The notes: generated from the sequence alone by a model not told the origin. A stretch of 17,727 nt of DNA from Gloeophyllum trabeum ATCC 11539 (GCF_000344685.1 NW_006920431.1:7100-24826), one strand, 5' to 3'; numbered from the stretch's first letter, positions 8,540-17,727 are shown. Numbers and translations are program-made.

Positions 8540-8919
8540 CGTCGGACCTGAGACAAGGGAAGGGAGGAAGGCTCGATTGCGCGAGCTGACGTCTTGCGAA
8601 GGCTTTGTCAGGCCGAGGGGGATGTTATCGCTGTTTCTATATCAGATATACTTAGATCGACCCACACGACCTCGGTCGCATCTCATCGGCAGTTGGCTCG
8701 AGCTTCGATTTCTTGGGAGTTCTGCCCTCTTCCAGACCTTAACCTAGCCAGCTGCAGTACCGGTGTCATTACAGACTCCACCGCAGAGGGGGCAAGCTAT
8801 GCAAAAGTTATGATCATGACATCGGGGAATACATTGCAAGAGATACGTATATTGTCCATTATTCATGCATATCGTAGATTAGGTATAAGAGCCAGTCCAT
8901 ATGGTGTCCAAGAAATGTC
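8540..8919. other. Intergenic spacer between P450 3' end and reductase promoter
   Basis: This holds the P450 3' flank and the reductase upstream region. A plus-strand open frame across it has no domain and overlaps the P450 last exon. No exact AATAAA was seen for the P450 and no further gene is visible. Confidence 0.5.
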
Positions 8920-11322
8920 TCAAACTATAGGGCGCACGATGAGAGGGAGTCCTTGTTGCTCCTGTACCTCACGAGCCCCGGATGGCGATATAACATCCTT
9001 CCTGACCGAGGGCGAGATGATCTGGGATAGGTTCCACACGACCCGGTCGGCCGTCGGAGAGAACTCAAAGTTTGATAATAGAGTCGCCAGTATACTCTCT
9101 ATCACGTAGAGTTAGCGGATCGCCAGCTGAGTGGGCAAAGACGAAGCTTACTGATTTCGACTTGTGCGAATTTGTAGCCGCTGGCGTACGTAGTAAGCCG
9201 GAGTAATACGGCCAGAAGCAGAAGTTAAACTTACACGCAGGAGCGTTCGCCCCCAAAGAATGTCAGCCTAGTGAGCAGGCGGTTAGCTCTGATCGTTACT
9301 TGCCAAGAGACGATCAAGACGTACATCCCGTTGCCATAAATCCCAGGTAGCCGCGGTACATCACTAGCTTTCCCTTGAATAAGCTCGTCGTTCAACCATC
9401 GTTCTGGCTTCCACTCTTTAGCATCCGGACCCCAAACGTCTTCCGAACGATTTGCCGCAGCAAGGCCCAGGAAGAGCGTGGTTCCTTCCGGGATTACAAC
9501 GGAGTCTATAGGCGTCTCTGATGACCGATCGGAGTGGATCGCCCGCCACAAGGGTATTCTCCTCGTTTTCGTGGCACTACAGCTACCGTGTCAGTAGACA
9601 GTTCCTCTGGACAAATGGAGACCACTTACGTGCGGCGGACAAACGGAACAGGGGGATATCTGCGTGGGTTCCTTCAGATATCGTGATCTGAGTTCAAGGA
9701 GAAAGAACGCACAATCGGAGGGTTTCTTTAAGGACAGCGTCTAGCCAAGGCAGCGACATGAGAATGTCGTAATCCAGGTCACCGTTCTCATCTATATTCC
9801 CTGCATTCTGAGCGTCTCGGATCTCGTCTCGCAGCTTCTCTTGAATATCCGGATGTGTGCAAAGCATATACAGCAATCGGGATAACGCGGACGAAGTGGT
9901 GTCCTGAGCGCCGAAGATGAGGACACTGGATATTCGCAAATTCAGCGGGCTGTCAACGTTGACGAGAATGGCTCAGACTCACGTCATTTGCCCGATGATC
10001 TCGTCTTCCGTAAGTTTGTCGTCATGGAGGGCGTTCTTGTTCTCTTTCACTGCATAAAGCTGTCAGACCCGATATTCGACGCATGACCAAAGGCCTCTTA
10101 CTTAGTACCCGAAGGAGGTCCTTCCCTCCTGCTGCGCTGGTGGGGGCATCCTCCGCATCACCGTCGGTCTTCTGCCGCAGTATCGAGCGCGCAGTGTTAT
10201 ACATGACGTCGGACATGTCCTTCACTTTCTGAACCGACTTGATCGGCGTCCATTCCACCAGCTTCCGGCGGAGGGACGGTGGTCCTAATTTAGCGAGGAA
10301 CGGAGCGAACTGCCGGACAAGCGACAATGAAAACAATGTCGGTCTGCGTCGGCGAGTCATGAGAATGAGTCATCTCCAAACGCAATGATACTTACATTAA
10401 TTCCCTGACGGCGCTCGTGTACGGGTTACTTGACGGTGTCTCGAGAGGATCGAAGGAGTACCCAAGAACGGTCTGCCCCACGCTCTCTAGCGCAACTCGG
10501 GACATCCAGGAGGCCATGTCTATGGGATTCCTCTCCGCCCCCGTGGAAATATTGGGGTCACTGGCAAGGGCATCCACCAACTAAATATCATGAGCCCAAT
10601 AAACATACAGCGGCTGGAAACGCATACCTTGTGCGCTATTTCATAAAATACTGGCGTTATTCTTCGGAGGTTGGCCGTGGAGAAAATTGGTAGGACAATC
10701 TTTCGTTGGCGTTTATGATGTTCGCCTGCAGCGCGCTCGAAGTCAGCCCGTGGGGAGTGTAATCAAAGGGCGATTTTACCTGTCGTGGCCACCAGGCCTT
10801 CCCCAAATATGACCTTGTTCGTCCTATAGAACAAATTTTCAGCAAACACCCATGCAAGTACAAAAGAAACGATAGTACATACTCGATAAAGACACGTGTC
10901 TCCTCAAAGGCATCATGGTCTGAGAGAATTATGCTGTGTAAAGCTCTAGGGTCGGAAATATACAGTTGCTCGTCCTGTGTGATGGTTGAGACTACCGGAG
11001 CGAATGGTAATAGAAGCCAGACGCACGCCAAAGAAACCATGCACCTTCACGACGCCTCCGTATCTTTCGACTAGGTCGTGATGATAGCGCAGACCCTTTG
11101 CGTTGAAGAGCTGGCCCAGGTTACCTAAAAAACGGGATGGGGTGAGCCAGCGACGCGTCGGCAAATGCGGGATACTTTACCTTTGAACCACGATTCAGCA
11201 GGCGGGCCCGGAATAAGGCGCAGCGGAGAAGGAATTAGTGCTCGGCGTACTAGGTATGCGGCAATTAAGGTAGCAGCGATTAGAAAAATATACAGTGTAC
11301 TAGTAGAAGAAGCAGCATCCAT
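8920..11322 (-). CDS. Cytochrome P450 monooxygenase
   Basis: Membrane-anchored heme-thiolate monooxygenase that would oxidise an unknown small molecule using electrons from P450 reductase at the ER. Exons by eye: 11322-11181, 11124-11027, 10974-10883, 10823-10780, 10725-10628, 10580-10396, 10343-10102, 10049-9983, 9925-9713, 9659-9630, 9576-9325, 9267-9235, 9180-9152, 9098-8920; 567 residues with no internal stop. The 13 introns are 47-59 nt with GT/AG ends. Domains: N-terminal anchor (about residues 10-28, YIFLIAATLIAAYLV), Pro-rich hinge IPGPP, I-helix GAQDTT (328-333), K-helix ETLR with Glu390 and Arg393, PERW (461-464), and heme loop FFGGERSCVG with Cys498 as ligand, joined across the exon 12/13 boundary. 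All catalytic hallmarks are present, so it looks functional. The style is that of multi-intron basidiomycete P450s; the CYP family cannot be assigned by eye. The least certain junctions are the acceptors of introns 9 and 10, where alternatives in the same frame exist. Confidence 0.92.
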
Positions 11323-11361
11323 CGCAACAAATATCCGGTGCGTGTTCAGGTACGGTCTTGC

Positions 11362-11373
11362 GGTATATATACC
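11362..11373 (-). promoter_or_regulatory. TATA-like box of the P450 gene (palindromic)
   Basis: GGTATATATACC is a perfect 12-bp palindrome whose TATATATA lies about 42-49 nt upstream of the ATG at 11322. It can serve as a TATA box on either strand, but no plus-strand gene starts nearby. The implied leader is short. Confidence 0.5.
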
Positions 11374-11840
11374 ACGATGGCCACCGCCATATTTTCATGC
11401 TCCTCCAACGGCTCGATCGTTGAGCCATGGGCATCAAGTTTCACGCGACCCTGGACGAACAATAATGGCAAGTTGAAATCATGTATCCAGGAGCACATCT
11501 AACGAGATGTACCTCGAGTCACGCGGCATCCACAAGGCTATGAGCGATAACGGGGCAAGTCAAGATACCTCGGCCCCGCCTGCCCACCTCATCATTGCTG
11601 CAAGAGAGCCTCAGCGACGTAAGCAGCATTCAATGCGATTCGTAAGAAATATCTGATCCGCTCGTACCTCGCAGCGGCTTTTTCAAAGATGGCGTTGCAT
11701 GAAGATATGAAATCCATGGACGCACTTGCCAAATACGCAGCGCCGATGACTTGACATGAGTATCTGGCTGAGGCGCACAGCATGCGCGGTCACGACTTCC
11801 GGTAGGGGTGGTGGGGGTTGGCCAGGGGTGGTATACGTAG

Positions 11841-11852
11841 TGATCATGATCA
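11841..11852. repeat. Palindrome TGATCATGATCA
   Basis: A perfect 12-bp palindrome of the same GATCAT type as the one at 13426-13441. No gene is adjacent. Confidence 0.45.
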
Positions 11853-11878
11853 AGGGGTAATGCACATCCGGGCTAGAA

Positions 11879-12016
11879 GTCCGGACTTAGACGCCCAACG
11901 ACGTCTGCGGTCTTCGTTGACGATGTCATTGGGTGTTTAGACTCAATCAAATAGCTGTGCGGTCTTCCTTGATTTAATGAAACGTCCGGACCTGAGCCGG
12001 TGTTTAGACGTTAGAC
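11879..12016. repeat. Cluster of short dispersed repeats
   Basis: Within 138 bp, four words recur: GTCCGGAC (11879-11886, 11984-11991), TGCGGTCTTC (11906, 11958), GGTGTTTAGAC (11932-11942, 11999-12009) and TTAGAC (11887, 11937, 12004, 12011). Distances between copies differ (105, 52 and 67 bp), so it is not a simple tandem array. It may be a decayed repeat, a factor-binding cluster or the remains of a small transposon with palindromic ends. Confidence 0.45.
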
Positions 12017-13425
12017 CCGTTGCGGCGAGAATAGAACAAGCCGATGTGGGGACGACCATGATAGAACACGTATGTAGTCTGCCATGGCAAAGCTCGTCTT
12101 GCGCGTTCCTGCGAATGAGCCAGGATGCTGGTCATCGTCATCCTTCTCGCGGACAAAAGGAGCGGTCAGGCACTGCCGTTTTCCGGCGAGAGGCTGGTCT
12201 GATGATCCCAAGACATCGCATCACTGACAGGCGGGCTTCGTCGAGCATCTGAAGCGTCTTGAGTACTCAAGAGACCGGGCCGAATGTAGAGTCTGGATCC
12301 GAAGGTTGCAAGATACGAGTCCTGGATAGCGCCCTCGGCCATCCGAGTGCTGACTGAGGGCTGACGGGGAGAGTCGCTGCAAGACCTCAACAAGTCGCGC
12401 AGTTACACTAGTCGCTCTGGGTGTGACGACGCTGATGTGCCAGGAGGTGCTCGCCGGATATCCGCAGACATCGGAGGCGTCGAAGTTGCGAAAGCTGTGG
12501 ATTGCCAGTGTGGCGAAACCGCCGGGCAGACACGTGGCTCCGGCGTTTTCCGGCGCTCTTCGTGGTTTTCTTCGAAACTTGTCCGAGTGCATCGTAGCGG
12601 TGCAAGCGTCAGTCCCCTGCTCCCGAAAGGACTGTGGAACGTTGAGATGAAGAATAGATTCAGGTGAGAATACTTGTGACTGTTGTCTCCAGAGAGTGCC
12701 GATAATTGAACTCGAGTTTCAATATAGAGTTTTATATGCGACAGGGCGCCATCAGATCTGAATGGGTATGTATGAACGCGTATGGTAGAGCGTACATGTT
12801 TTCAAACAAAAACCAGCGGGAGTGTCGTTAAACCGTCTCGAGTATCCGATCCTTGTTTACTCACGGCCTTGTCCTGTCGTATCTGTATGTCGACTTCTGG
12901 AGGCACATGCAGCAGACGATTCCAAATTATGACATATGCTTCATCGATCTGAGCAATGCTATTCTGTAAGCTTTGCTAGCTCAGGTTGCATCCGAGGAGA
13001 GGTATCAGCGCTTGCAAGCTGACTCGCTTCCTTATTGTTTTCTGACGAATCGGTCTCGACAGGATATATGATCGCCCTTTGCGACAGTTCATGATTCATT
13101 CCTTGCGACACGGACCGTTATAAATACCTGCTTAAAATAGTCCCAAGCGTCTGTTCTGAGACTCTGTCAGATACGCGGCTTCGTCATGAGTTAGAATTGG
13201 CCTTCGAATACACCGTATGGTGATGTTTCGTAGTCCGCGGCTTTCCTCAAAAAGGTATGCATTAGTCACTCTACTAAGTAGTGTGCATTAAGAACCACCA
13301 GAAGAGGCGGATAGCACAAGTACATTTCCCAGTCTTCCACATAATGACATGCACTTACGTTCTCTCTGTTGTCAACGTTTGTTCCCTTCCAAGGTGGCCG
13401 CCACATTCGAAGAGGGCTGGGCCCT

Positions 13426-13441
13426 CATGATCATGATCATG
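13426..13441. repeat. 16-bp perfect palindrome CATGATCATGATCATG
   Basis: Overlapping GATCAT units form an exact palindrome. It lies about 300 bp upstream of the small plus-strand gene at 13740. It may be a dimeric factor site or a chance low-complexity run. Confidence 0.45.
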
Positions 13442-13679
13442 GTCTTTGACAATTGCAGGTATCCCACTATGCTTATGTTATATGAAGAATATACCTTTGG
13501 TAGTACACAGTCCCTGGACAGGGCGAGAGCTCAGATAATATGCCACCGATTATCAAGCATCTTATCTTATCACGAGCCTAGACGCGTCGATCACGTGCAT
13601 GCAGATCTTCTATGAGCCTCGCGAAGTCCTCGCGATCGCGACGCTTCTCCTTTGTCTCGCGTCGGAGCCAGAGGCATCA

Positions 13680-13686
13680 TATATAA
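13680..13686 (+). promoter_or_regulatory. TATA-like box and pyrimidine-rich leader of the small CPCC gene
   Basis: TATATAA lies 60 nt upstream of the ATG at 13740. The 50 nt between are strongly C/T-rich and end in ACCACCACC right before the ATG, a good fungal start context. This arrangement is a main reason for choosing this start. Confidence 0.65.
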
Positions 13687-13739
13687 CCTATCTCCCTCCC
13701 GTAGACCTCCATCCCTTTCTCTTCCCGACCACCACCACC

Positions 13740-14284
13740 ATGCCAAAGAGGTGGAAAAGGAAGGAAGCAGCTCGTCGTCGTTCTGGATACCGCGACTACG
13801 CCGACGCCACTGCGCTCGACCGTTATGCACCTGCGGGCGGCGAGCTGGACGAAGACGGCGCGTATCGGTCGATGGCTTCGCTTACGGTGACGTGTCCCTG
13901 TTGTGGGAGGCGACATAACCTGATAGAGACGTGCGTACTCCGAAGAAATAGTCCAATCTGCACGACTAACATCGTACCGCCAGCATGCTCTTCCTCGCAT
14001 TGGAGGATGCGATGTCATCGTCTCAGCGGCATTCATCCAGTTCGGAGTATCTCGAGTCCTCCGCGTACATCGAAGAGGTCGAGGATAATCAGCTTGCGGT
14101 CAGTCCCAGGAGACGCGCCACTCGTGGCGGTAGGACAAAGGCGAAGGCCGGGCGCTTCAATATCCCCCCCCCCTTGCTGTGGTACGTCGGCGTGAAAGCA
14201 ATCTCGTATCTGTTGAGCTTTAGCCTAACTGTTGATAAAACTATAAGGTCTATTGCAGCGCTGTATTTGTTCTGGCGAGGGTAA
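13740..14284 (+). CDS. Small hypothetical protein with CPCC motif and hydrophobic C terminus
   Basis: I do not recognise the family. The model joins exon 1 (13740-13930) to exon 2 (13984-14284) through a 53-nt intron with donor GTGCGT, a GACTAAC branch site and a CCAG acceptor, giving 163 residues. The N terminus is strongly basic (MPKRWKRKEAARRR), followed by an acidic patch (GELDEDG). Next come VTCPCCGRRH (residues 50-59), which is half of a zinc-ribbon-like pair, a Ser-rich acidic stretch (76-98), a second basic patch (PRRRATRGGRTKAKAGR, 105-121) and a hydrophobic segment from about 127 to the end that could be a membrane anchor. The 3' end is uncertain: a GTACGT donor near 14181, a CCTAAC branch site and AG acceptors near 14247-14257 allow another intron, and GTAAGT stands at 14281. 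It converges on the F-box gene, 169 bp away. Start and first intron look sound; function is unknown. Confidence 0.6.
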
Positions 14285-14453
14285 GTCTTGCTCATGCCTC
14301 GTTCCTGTATCAGCTGCTACGTAAATTCTCTTGTACTTGTACCAATATTAATGTATAGCATCCAGTGCCGACAGTCCTACAGACCTCACGACCACGCTAA
14401 AAATTGGTAGCCCATCGCGACACAACACGTGCTCCGGCGTCCTGACACCGGCA

Positions 14454-15916
14454 TTAACAACCTCGCCCTAGGTAACTTTTAGTAACGTGCGCGTTCCATC
14501 CGAATTCAGCATGACTCGGAAAATACGCCCAGATCATGTCATAACCCTCACGAGGACCCTGGCTGTGGACGTGCACCGTGGCAAGGTGCGCATAACGTGC
14601 CAGTCCCGCCCGCCGGGACTTTATCATCTTGGTCATCGCGTCCGCCGAAAAACCGTTGCAGTGGAAAATGTTTATGCTCTGCAACCCCGGAAGAACGTCG
14701 AGCTTCTCCCTGCTTGCTCGCCTTTTCGGGTGGGTTAGGAAATCGATGAACTCGTCGTCCAGGTTGATATATCCTGCTGGCCAGAGGCCGTGGCTCGATA
14801 ATTGCAGTGCGACCAATGATGGGTAGCACAGTAACACACGCTCCAAGGCGCGCAGGTTGCACTTGAGAAAGTATAGGCCCAATTTACGGAGGTGGCACTT
14901 CGTTCTTTCGGTAAACACGGGAAGTGCTTCGACGGGGCACATAGCATTCCCAAGACTCACAACATCCAGTTCTTCCAGTGCCGGGAGATCTAGGAGGGTG
15001 AAGCAAGCGCCCACGTCTGGGGCGCATAGCCGAAGGGTCTCGAGTTGCGGAAGCTTCAGCGTTTGCGAAGGAGAGGGGTAGTGTGGGTTGAAGCGTGGAT
15101 CTGAGGAGAGCGCATCGTATACGAATATAAGGTGAAGACTTCGGAGCGCGGGGCACTGATTAAGAGCGTCTATGCAGTCCAGGAAGCCATCGCGACGGGT
15201 TAAAACCAGGTGTGTAAGTCTCCGCCATACTCCAGATAGTACAAGGCAGTCCCTCGTCGATGAACAGTCCAAGACGAGAGAGAGGTGGCTCAGCATGGGT
15301 GCGTCCTCGAATGCCCTGATTCTATTGAGCTCGTGCATAGCCTTTACAGACAGCTCAAGACACAAAGTCTGCAGCACAGGCAAGCGAAGCGGAGGGGTCG
15401 TCTGAAATAGCCGCAAGGCTTCCTGTGTGAGATCCATGCGAATATGGCGCCACCGAGAGCACTCCGCCACAAGTGCAGCGGTATGCCCGAGGTCGCACTT
15501 CGGGAGCAGGAGGCTCAGGGGAAGCGTACCGGATCGAGCTAGGATATCGGGTAATGCCTTGAGCGTGTCCTTCAGCGTTGCGGCGCACCAAAGGTGAGGG
15601 GTCGATAGAGCGATCGCTCGCCAGCGCCGACAGACGTGCGAGACGACCAATACACCAAACATATCACTATCTAACCTTCCGAGGGGTATGGACTTGTTTT
15701 CTGCTGTGCCGCCGGAGAAGTCGAAAGTCACCCATATGACTGCATATTCGAAGATGATGGACCACAGTTCGGGCGGTAAGCCTACAGGACGCTTCTGCGT
15801 CGGCTCGCGTTTCCGCATACGCAGGCGTACTGAGTACCCTGTGCTTCAGCAGTCCATCACCTAACAAGATTCTATGAACTCTCACCTTTGCGTATAAGGG
15901 CCGTAACCGCCGACAT
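14454..15916 (-). CDS. F-box protein with leucine-rich repeat-like region
   Basis: Likely substrate receptor of an SCF (Skp1-cullin-F-box) ubiquitin ligase; target unknown. The main frame 15818-14454 encodes 454 residues without introns. An upstream exon, 15916-15886, joined by a 47-nt intron (GTGAGA to CACAG) to 15838, stays in frame and adds 17 residues (MSAVTALIRKGYSVRLR), giving 471. I prefer it because a TATA-like box lies 64 nt before that ATG, as for its neighbours; the 15818 ATG remains possible. The F-box begins at LPPELWSIIFEYA (residues 31-43 of the long form) and continues to VVSHVCRRWRAIALSTPHLW. After it come at least eight leucine-rich segments of the type LPxLxxLxL (LPVLQTLCLEL, CPALRSLHLIF, LPQLETLRLCA, LPALEELDVVS, LPGLQSINIFH), forming a recognition surface. 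This architecture is a large, fast-changing family in mushrooms. The frame looks intact. Confidence 0.85.
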
Positions 15917-15979
15917 TTCGAAGGTAGTAATAACACTCGTCAATTGTGAGCTTTGAATGGATCGGATGTTGCAGTGACG

Positions 15980-15986
15980 TTATATA
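15980..15986 (-). promoter_or_regulatory. TATA-like box of the F-box gene
   Basis: The minus strand reads TATATAA, 64-70 nt before the upstream ATG at 15916 and about 162 nt before the alternative ATG at 15818. It supports the upstream start. Confidence 0.55.
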
Positions 15987-16551
15987 TCTCGCGGGAGTGG
16001 CTCTTCATCCCACTCGAAGCGGCTAAAAGTCTTATTAATACCAAGATAGCCTTAGCTACCAATTGTTGTCCTTCTTGAGCTCAACAGGACAAGACAAGAC
16101 GTCCAGACTCATTTGGTAACTGCGAGATGCAGACAGATGATATCCGTGTTACCCGAGCCGATGAAAACAAGGACTTGCATATTTCGGGCCGTAAAGAAGG
16201 CTCCAACAGACAAGGGTGATCTACACTGCAAGACTTCTTAGTATTGAGACTTGCGATCTCAAACAAGAACGATCAACATCATTACGAGGGCTATGCACAC
16301 TGTGACCATCCACAAAGCAAGCTTCGACTTTCGAGTTGAGAGATACTAGCATTCCGAGTAGGTAAACCGATAATGACCAGAGCCGTGCGATGCACTGTCC
16401 TATTTCTTGAGTATAATGAGTCGCTCCAGAGTAGGCTAGTGCATATTTCCGATACAGCATAGGGAAGTCCCCCCTTAGCCCGCTTTTGGAAGTGAACCCT
16501 ACCCAAACGAGTAGCTGGGGCGCCGCAGCAGTGGTAAACCACGTGCGTGGA

Positions 16552-16573
16552 CCTTGCCGAATATACGGCAAGG
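16552..16573. repeat. 8-bp perfect stem hairpin CCTTGCCG/CGGCAAGG
   Basis: The arms at 16552-16559 and 16566-16573 are exact reverse complements with a six-base AATATA loop. It lies in otherwise empty DNA, and no U-tract follows on either strand. Confidence 0.5.
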
Positions 16574-17212
16574 AACTTCGTGCTGTTGACTCCCCGTTGT
16601 GCTCGCAGTACTATAACCTAGTAGTTGTAATTTATCCTGTAGATCATGTACCAGGAGGAGCTACTGAGCTTTGGGACTCCCCATTGAAAGTAGGAGACAG
16701 TCTGAAAAGCTACAGTTCTCTCAGCGTGATTTTTGATCCCAGTAGGGCTTCTACTGGGCCACATTTAGTGCCTCGACCCCCCACTTTAAAGAAACTGTGT
16801 ACATGAGGTTCTATGCGCTTTTGCGCATTCAGCGCGTACGTTATAGGCAGTATAACCCTCGGTGTAGGGTAGAGGAAGCGTTGAAGAGGTCGAGACTATA
16901 TACGTGCCGAGGTCCGGCAGATGCCAACCATGTGCACCTGCCGTTTTGGGCGGAGAATCCTGCCTTTTTGAGCACACGCGAGAGCCTGGGGGGGACTTCT
17001 GCGACGCTGATACTAAACGGGTACAAGCCTCCATTAAAGACAGTTGCTCGTCTACTAAGTCTTTTTTAAGAGGCGCAGGATCAAGCCTACTCCAGAGGTA
17101 GGTCATTGCCACATGTCGTCGCCGGCAAAAGCCGAGGCGTAGCGCAAGGAATTTCTGCCTGCTCCCAGGTTGGACGACCTCGACTTGAATAATCGATCCC
17201 AAGAAATAAGAA

Positions 17213-17218
17213 TTTATT
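17213..17218 (-). terminator. Poly(A) signal of the sugar transporter gene
   Basis: The minus strand reads AATAAA, 139 nt after the transporter stop at 17357, nearly the same distance as for the reductase gene. Confidence 0.5.
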
Positions 17219-17356
17219 ACTTCAAAGCACTACAACGAGGGAAGGCATGTCGCAATACATCACAGTAGAGGGTATGGAGAGAGAAGCGCCGGAAAGAAAG
17301 AGGGACGGAGCTATATTATACGTCCGAAACCTTTTCGTCAATGTGTTCGTGCTAGG

Positions 17357-17727
17357 TTACAAACGCCTGGTCAGTGTCTGTTTGGGCAGGATCTGAGCGG
17401 AAGTAGAGCTCACCAGCTCAAGTTCCTTGACCTGTTTCTTCGCATCCTCCACCGTCTTCTTCCCGACGTCCCTCCCAATCTTCCAGGCGGTGAAGGCGTG
17501 GCCCTGGGCGAAGATCTCCTCGACCTCCTCAAGAGACCGCCCGGCCGTCTCGGGGAAGCAGAAGAAGAAGTGGATGCATGCGGCAAAGTCGAACGCGCCG
17601 AAGATGAAGTACGTCTTGTACGCGATGTTGCTCAGCCCGGGCGGGACGGCCCATGCGAGCGCGAAGTTGAACGCCCAGTTGGTGGCGGTGGAGATTGAGA
17701 CGGGCCTTCGCGCGCACACGCAGCGGG
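17357..17727 (-). CDS. MFS sugar transporter, C-terminal part (cut by window edge)
   Basis: The last 120 or so residues of a major facilitator sugar porter that would move a sugar or related solute across the plasma membrane with protons. The frame is open to the window edge at 17727, so the start and most of the protein lie outside. Seen: TATNWAFNF entering transmembrane segment 11, a hydrophobic segment YFIFGAFDFAACIHFFF as segment 12, and the sugar-porter signature PETAGRSLEE (plus-strand 17525-17554) followed by VEEIF. A charged cytosolic tail (GRDVGKKTVEDAKKQVKELE) ends at TAG 17357-17359. The position of the signature and the tail length are normal. The substrate cannot be told from this part; quinate- or lactose-type permeases have similar ends. 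Confidence 0.85.
   Translation of the reverse strand, partial: RCVCARRPVSISTATNWAFNFALAWAVPPGLSNIAYKTYFIFGAFDFAACIHFFFCFPETAGRSLEEVEEIFAQGHAFTAWKIGRDVGKKTVEDAKKQVKELELVSSTSAQILPKQTLTRRL

Larger units (their letters stand above)
11374..13679. other. 2.3-kb gene-poor region
   Basis: Open frames on both strands are short, overlap one another and show no domain or exon-intron pattern. The stretch contains a cluster of short repeats (11879-12016), a 12-bp palindrome TGATCATGATCA (11841-11852), a related 16-bp palindrome (13426-13441) and a plus-strand TATAAATA (13119-13126) with no credible gene after it. It may hold regulatory DNA, old transposon remains or a non-coding RNA; none can be shown. 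Confidence 0.5.
15990..17356. other. Intergenic region between F-box promoter and transporter 3' end
   Basis: Short open frames on both strands overlap each other and carry no domain. The stretch holds a perfect hairpin (16552-16573) and the transporter poly(A) signal (17213-17218). Nothing else is supported. Confidence 0.5.

Noticed and set aside
11592..11865. Minus-strand frames of about 60 residues in the gene-poor region
   Set aside because: No domain, no promoter-like box at the usual distance and no splice partners.
12221..12667. Open frames on both strands (65-123 residues)
   Set aside because: They overlap in opposite strands and several frames with no recognisable motif; this is a GC-rich, stop-poor stretch.
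13119..13126. Plus-strand TATAAATA as a promoter
   Set aside because: The ATGs in the next 120 nt open only 2-24 codon frames, and no convincing spliced gene follows.
13349..13615. Plus-strand 88-residue frame
   Set aside because: Its Met/Ile-rich centre comes only from the GATCAT palindrome; no family features.
16221..17202. Several open frames of 80-138 residues on both strands
   Set aside because: Mutually overlapping, no domain and no coherent splice sites; treated as intergenic.

Overview
The window looks like nuclear DNA of a filamentous basidiomycete, most likely an agaricomycete (mushroom-type) fungus. The evidence is many short introns (47-64 nt) with GTRNGY-type donors and CTRAY branch points, a cytochrome P450 split into 14 exons, an intron-poor F-box/leucine-rich protein of the kind expanded in mushrooms, an NmrA-like reductase, a sugar-porter gene and a LINE retrotransposon. 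No bacterial-style operons, CRISPR arrays, rRNA or tRNA genes were found.

Layout. 1-546: unassigned sequence with two hairpins. About 547-5377 (+): a 5'-truncated non-LTR retrotransposon with partial endonuclease, reverse transcriptase, Cys cluster, RNase H and a C-terminal CCHC motif, ending in A28. It was once a single reading frame and now carries a frameshift near 601, a frameshift in a C8 run (3339-3346) and an in-frame TGA (3462). 5378-7270: gene-poor, with a faint NmrA-like remnant (6710-6845) and a compound direct/inverted repeat structure (6894-7266). 7406-8461 (-): four-exon NmrA-like NAD(P)-binding reductase, 295 aa when spliced. 8920-11322 (-): complete P450, 567 aa when spliced, with all hallmark motifs. 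11374-13679: gene-poor, with a cluster of short repeats (11879-12016). 13740-14284 (+): a small two-exon gene of unknown family with a CPCC motif and a hydrophobic C terminus. 14454-15916 (-): F-box/LRR-like protein, probably with a small upstream first exon. 15990-17356: mostly empty, apart from a perfect hairpin and a poly(A) signal. 17357-17727 (-): 3' end of an MFS sugar transporter, cut by the window edge.

How the parts may work together. The NmrA-like reductase and the P450 lie in tandem on one strand 458 bp apart, and a transporter lies further along on the same strand. This could be a small oxidoreductive metabolic group, but nothing in the sequence proves co-regulation. The F-box protein would be a substrate receptor of an SCF ubiquitin ligase. 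TATA-like boxes lie about 40-70 nt upstream of the chosen start codon in all four complete genes, which helps to pick the starts. All splice models were made by eye and need RNA support. I did not find a clearly new multi-gene system; the best candidates for something undescribed are the small CPCC/hydrophobic protein gene and the 6894-7266 repeat structure.
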